Positions 59,065-64,000 of a DNA stretch of 64,000 bases are shown piece by piece. A model generated the notes under the pieces. It made no database searches. It was not told the DNA's origin and saw only the letters and a list, made by a program, of their open reading frames with translations. The stretch lies in NCBI GenBank assembly GCA_022496205.1, contig WTXD01000033.1, forward strand, positions 215,101 to 279,100, written 5' to 3'. Each line of letters opens with the position of its first letter. The stretch's first letter is position 1. The DNA is from Gloeopeniophorella convolvens (taxonomy: Eukaryota; Basidiomycota; Agaricomycetes; Russulales). The position numbers and the translations under genes were made by a program.

Positions 59065-60885
59065 TCACGCTGCGCTCGTTCCATCGGGTGCGCCGATCGC
59101 GCCGGTCGCCCGGTCGCCAGTCACCACGACCCCCGAGCCTTCAAGTATTTTTCGGACGTGTCGTCGAGAGTTCAGACTAGAAAAGAGGCGCAGTCAGTCG
59201 CTCCCGGACGTACACAATCGAAAAGATCGCCGTACGTTGCCATGAACGAAGAGAAGTACACTCCGATCGTTAACACGAAGAAAGGGACGAAAATCAGCGT
59301 GTTCGGGAATTCTATAAGCTAGTTTGGATGAGATGTAGATGCATTACTAGCAAGGTATGACGAAGATGTGACGTACGAGGGTGAAGCATACGACAGAGAA
59401 GACACTGTTGTGAATGTAAACATGCTATTCAGAGGGGGAAATCGCCAAGGCGTACAGGTTCAGTATTCCACAATTGAGGGCATAGAACGCTAAGAGGTTG
59501 AGGGCGGAGTTTGTCCTGGTGGAGTTGACGTCAGATACAGCAGCTCTCTACTCAGACTGTTCGATCGGGTACCTTCTGACAGCATTCCGGTTCCTGACCA
59601 AATAGTACACCATGCCGGAGGTGATGAGCGTATTGCACGGTATATGGAGAGCCGCGGCGGTGATTGCAAAGTGCTTTAGGTAGCGCGACGTAAGACATTT
59701 AGTAAGCGGATGTTGCTGGGGGGGACGCGGCTGACCATGTTATGAAAGACATCGGTGATGAGGCGGCTCTGTATGCTGTCGATGTTCAATTAAGACTGGC
59801 TGCGTCAAAAAATGATTTCGGAGGCGTACTATTTAACCGAAAAAGCTGACCGATAAAGCACAATTTATCTGTCTCGGGGAGGAACATCGATGGCTTTACG
59901 TACTAGTTGCAAAGGCTGAGGGTCGTTCGTGAGCACCCGAGACCCTCGATAGACATCCCGATCCCACTCACATGCTACCCCAAGAGAAGATATTGTCTAG
60001 GCGTAGGTCGAACGATGAGCAGAATGATAGGGGGTAAAGCAGAGGACGCACGATGACTAAAGGCGCGACGACACTTCGGCCCACTCACCGAACGAATGAC
60101 CAGGGTCAACTTCATGTCAAGAGCGAGAGGATGCAAACGATCGACACTCACATTGGTATATCCTGTATGAATAGAAGCTAGAAAAGATGGAATGAATGCT
60201 TATTGTGGGTCCCCGGGACTCAAAATTACTTCTGTAGGCACACAGAGATAACGGCTGGGGGGGGGGGGGTGATCAAGAGATCGTCGGACCAGAGGCGCTT
60301 CAGAAGTGTTCACCTACGATCGCCCCATTAGGCTTCATGAATCACTTCTTAAGCCTCAGCGTGGGCCACAGAAAAGTAGCCAGCGTACCCCGAAGCTCCT
60401 AAAAGAGAAATGGTCGAATAGGGTTGGTCACTGACAGAGCTGTTGGGCACTCACCATGGAGGGTGCAGGTCACCCAGGTAATTTCCGAAATTGGCCACGT
60501 CGGTAACATAGTACGAGTACGAAGTGAGGACCAAACTGGCGGTATCGAGTATCCTTGTATGACAGGATGAGCCTAGACAGACATGGATTAGGGCAAAGGG
60601 CTACCAGAGGGAAAGCACCTGGCAGATCTTGGTCAGCGAACGCTACGACTGCAGCAATAACGCGAACGGCTCACGAAAAGCTTCAATGGAATGCGGTCCT
60701 CACCCGAGTACTTTGTAAAATACAAGTATACCTGAAAGCCATTAGACCCATAAAGCCTGCGTCAAGTGCGGCCGCAATGAGACAATTTGTCGAAGATCAA
60801 TTAAGCCTGAATATTACATTGCCGAAAGGACTGCAGCCAGCAGCAGTGCGCCAAGTGTGTTGTCTAACGCGATGAGAGCAGCCAT
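59065..60885 (-). CDS. 7TM protein, DUF6534 type (array gene C)
   Basis: Third array gene. Exons that I could join: start 60885 (MAALIALDNTLGALLLAAVL), LYGSNGFQVYLYFTKYSG..RIPLKLF, VLSLW + ILDTASLVLTSYSYYVTDVA, later pieces NTLITSGMVYYLVRNRNAVRR and RTNSALNLLAFYALNCGILN, then FPNTLIFVPFFVLTIGVYFS and LNSRRHVRKILEGSG, with the stop at 59065-59067. Introns are short with GT..AG ends, and the first one splits the same Met codon as in A and B. The middle (59700-60430) was not resolved exon by exon, and a 13-G run (60257-60269) lies in it, probably in an intron. Function unknown; a membrane protein by family. Confidence 0.72.
60257..60269. repeat. G13 homopolymer
   Basis: Run of 13 guanines inside gene C, probably intronic; prone to length error in sequencing. 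Confidence 0.85.
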
Positions 60886-62114
60886 GAGCTCGACACGGAG
60901 GTCCTATTGCGGGTAGAGAACGCGAGCGAGGACCTCATTTATATGGGCGCCGCCCTTGTAGTACTCCACTTTGTTTGACACTCGGGGCGAGGGTGGCTGT
61001 TTGTCTCATTGTGATGATCGGTGGAGCAAAGGCGGGTTCACACCCACGCTTGAGGGAAATAGGGTAACACGCCGTCTATCTCATGGACGTTCACCATTCG
61101 ATACAGGCGCCGGGTTCAACGACAGTGGGAATGGCAGACTGCTTGAAGAACATAGTTGTCGGAATAATCTGATAAGAAAAGGCGCAGAATGCCCGCTGTC
61201 TGAGAAACGATGTTGATTGAAAACAAGAGCAAACATGGGATGGCATGTGCGTTCGGCCGGGTGCCATTATACTACCCTGGGATGGCAATTCGCGAAAGTA
61301 TACCAAAGGGTCATCGTCGTTGGTTATTGGTCCGACCGTCGTCGCAGCTGGTGGTTCAGGTCGGAGGTGCACATACGCGGTGCGTGCTCGCGTGTGAATC
61401 GAGGTGAATCGGTCATCGATCATCGGTCATGATCACTCCCGGCCAATGCCCGACTTCCAACTTCCCACGAATCACTTGCAACTGCATGAGCCTGCCAAGC
61501 TGACACAGCTCGCATTTGCAGTGCGCGTCAACCTTCTCACTGGATGGATCTGCGAACAATCAAACCCAAATGTCGACGCGAGCGGGCCATCGCAATATCT
61601 TCTGGATATTACCCAGCGCGAGCCGGGCTCAATGAAGGATGATGTTGAGCGGTCGAGCGGTCGAGCGGGGCTATCTGCATCGTCACGAACTGCAATCCAA
61701 AACATCCCCGAGAAGCAATGGCCTTACTCTGAGTAATGGTCAGTTATCCACAATGCGTAGATGTCCCGGGGCTGACAGGGGTTTTAAAGCTCAAGGCTGG
61801 TCTCTGGGCAGCCATGGCGCGGACCCTGGGAAGCCAGCAAGCCTCAAGTTGAACTCTGCATCTGCTATGCGCGTGACGAGGCCCAAATCGCGTGGGCAGC
61901 AAGGCCGAACATCGCGCCGTCAAATGGGGCATTCGCGAGGTGCATAACGCGACCGCTTCATCAGGCCTTCAGGGCCAGGGCCCATCCGGCTTCAGCAGGA
62001 CCTTATATTCAGCTCTCGCATTCGACTATCGAATCGCAGAAGCCTGAAGTTCTCGAATATTCAATACACACCTTGAGAAGACATCGTCAAGGCGAGTTGA
62101 GATCATTCTCTTCC
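60886..62114. other. Intergenic, no gene recognised
   Basis: 1.2 kb between the divergent 7TM gene C and the ALDH relic. Open frames on both strands (61210-61432, 61404-61736) show no known motif. It likely holds both promoters. Confidence 0.45.
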
Positions 62115-64000
62115 ATGGCTTCCCACTCAATCACCGCCCAGATCCGCGAGAGCCTCCAGAAAGGCTTTGCGTCGGGCAAGTCAAAATTCGTTGCCTACCG
62201 CAAGTACCTGTTCCTGCGGGTGGCCTACTTACTCAAAGACAATGATGCCCGCCTTGCTAAAGCGTTGAGCAGCGACCTCGGCAGGCCCTCCCACGGGTCC
62301 AAGTTGTGCGTGTTCCAACGCACGACAGCGTGCTTTCGATGGACTGGCACTGACTGTGACGCAGCATGGAGATCAATACGTCTCTCGTCGGCACGCTTGG
62401 TGCCTACAAGCACGTCGAACAGTAGGCTAAGCCGTTCAAGCCGGCTTTCGACATGAGCCTTACTCCAATGCGCCCCGTGGTGCACAAGGAAGCCAATGGT
62501 GGGCCACATCCCCATCACTCCTCCGATTTATGCCTGCGGCGCGCCGTCTGATGCGCTTGAATTGCAACAGGCGTCGTGCTCATCATTGCGCCGTTCAACT
62601 ATCCTCTCTTGTTGATTATCTCCTCGCTCCTTGGCGCTATCGCGGCGGGAAATGCTGTGTGCATCAAGCTCAGCGAGCAGACGCCTGCGATCAGCGCGCT
62701 CATGACTGAACTGGTCGGGAAGTACCTCGACCCAGCTGTCGTCAGAGTTGTGAACGGTGCCATTCCGGAGACGGCCAGGGTGCGTGTGGTGTCATGCGCA
62801 CGTACACGGAAAACTGACTGCCAGCCTAGCTTCTCGACATCCAATGGGACTACATCTTGCTCATGGGTTCTGGGCGTGTAGGCAAGGCTGTGTCGCAGGC
62901 TGCGGCGAAGTTCATGACGCCTGTCACATTGGAACTCGGTGCGAGCATTCGTGCTGACTTCCCGAGCCCATTCTTACTTCCGTGCAGGCGGCAAGTCGCC
63001 CGTGTTCGTCGATTCGACGTGCGACCCGTCCACCACGACGCGGCGCCTGCTCTGGGAGAAGTTCTCCAACGCCGGGCAGACGTGCACCGCGCCGGACTAC
63101 GTGCTCGTGCTTCGGAGCTTCCAGGACAAGTTTGTCGAAGCGCCGCTCAAGACATAGGCCCGTCCGGAACGTGTTTGAGTACGAGACGCTGATCCTGGGC
63201 CGCCGGGGTTGGTGCAATTATGGTGACTTCTATCCTGCAGACGCACCAGCGACGCAGCAGGAGCCACGCACGACATCGCACATGATATCGCCGTGGGCCA
63301 TTGAGGGCGTCGCGGCGCTTATCACGAAGAGCGACGGTGCGACATGGTGCCGGCCTGGTCTGTACGGCGTTTGAGGTTAACTGTGCGCTCTCCAGGAACG
63401 ATTGTTGCGGAAGGGCGGGTCTAACATCGAGGACCGCTTCTCAAGGACGTGGCTTTTGACGATAGCCTGATAAGCGAGTGAGTGAGATCGGTCTCTTAGT
63501 AGCGATATTGTCTGACTGCGTGCGCTTGCAGAGAGCTCTTCGCGCCAGTGCTGCCCATCATACTTGTGGACACCTTCGACGAGGCCATCGCTTTCGTGAA
63601 TGCCCAGTAAGCTGATCCGCTCGCTGGAACAGCGCTGTGATGCTTAAGGACCGTGGTTCTCACCCCGCTCAGCGATCATCCTTTGGCACTGTGCGTTTTC
63701 TCGAAGGACGACGCGTTCAAGGCGAAGGGTGCGTGTGTATGCGCTCTGCCATTGTCGTCGGTATTCACTTTGCATCATTAGTCTTCGATAGTACCCAGAG
63801 CGGCTCCTGCATTGCGAATGAGACACTCATGCACGGCACCGGTTGGTGTTTACTAGTCCCGGATCAACCTCGGCTTACCGCGTTCCCTCTGTCCTCTGAA
63901 GCTGAGGGCATACTGTTCGGAGGTATTGGCGCGAGCGGTAGTGGCTTCTACAGCAGTGGATGAGGCTTCAATGCGTTCTCCCACTTCCGCTCCTCTCTGG
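62115..64000 (+). pseudogene. Class-3-type aldehyde dehydrogenase, nonsense-broken, runs off the window
   Basis: ATG 62115 starts MASHSITAQIRESLQKGFAS, and the family order follows: [95 protein letters not shown], the catalytic cysteine in [33 protein letters not shown] and FGGIGASGSGFYS. At least six introns with good GT..AG sites join in frame (for example after HGSK, EANG, PETAR, LELG). But TAG at 62423-62425 replaces the Trp of the EKWAKP motif, stops follow LKT near 63155 and in GRV*HRG near 63422, and TGA 63959-63961 lies just before GFNAFSHFR. The enzyme would oxidise fatty or aromatic aldehydes. Recently broken, or a set of sequence errors. Confidence 0.8.

Noticed and set aside
52335..60885. 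First read as three decayed gene copies
   Set aside because: The apparent stops fall in introns. When GT..AG introns are removed most exons join in frame with shared intron phases, so active genes are the better reading.
1..64000. CRISPR array, bacterial operon or phage features
   Set aside because: No regularly spaced repeats; introns and gene families are eukaryotic throughout.

Overview
The window is nuclear DNA of a basidiomycete fungus, most likely an Agaricomycete. The grounds are dense 50-65 bp introns with GT..AG ends, an F-box gene cluster, a C2-NACHT-WD40 STAND protein, 7TM proteins of the DUF6534 type, and a Tad1-like non-LTR retrotransposon with RNase H. No function was checked against a database; names rest on recognisable motifs and splice reconstruction by eye.

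Layout. 0-2.7 kb: GC-rich sequence ending in a broken fragment of a cytoplasmic dynein heavy chain tail. 3.8-9.4 kb: a large intact C2-NACHT-WD40 gene with 14 WD repeats in two blocks of seven and an unusual proline in the Walker A motif. 10.7-35 kb: a birth-and-death cluster of F-box genes (two apparently intact, one intact downstream but with doubtful 5' exons, three broken). One F-box gene is split by a ~7.4 kb LINE, which is itself split by a 2.5 kb DNA element with perfect 16-bp inverted repeats and telomere-like repeats inside. An uncharacterised helical-protein gene and a 290-bp CACTA-like MITE also lie here.

36.4-51.8 kb is a conserved housekeeping block: a PHD-finger protein (minus), then on the plus strand a Dnmt2-type tRNA methyltransferase, translation factor eIF5, a peroxisomal SCP2-type thiolase with a C-terminal AKL signal and a 15-nt microexon, and a ~1500-residue membrane-anchored coiled-coil protein. 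52.3-60.9 kb is a tandem array of three very intron-rich 7TM genes on the minus strand; their exons are so short that long-ORF searches miss them, but their splice junctions can be joined in frame. The window ends in a class-3-type aldehyde dehydrogenase with intact-looking introns but several stop codons.

The genes do not form one pathway. The contrast is between a stable core (36-52 kb) and a fast-turnover part (10-35 kb) with duplicated F-box genes and nested mobile elements.
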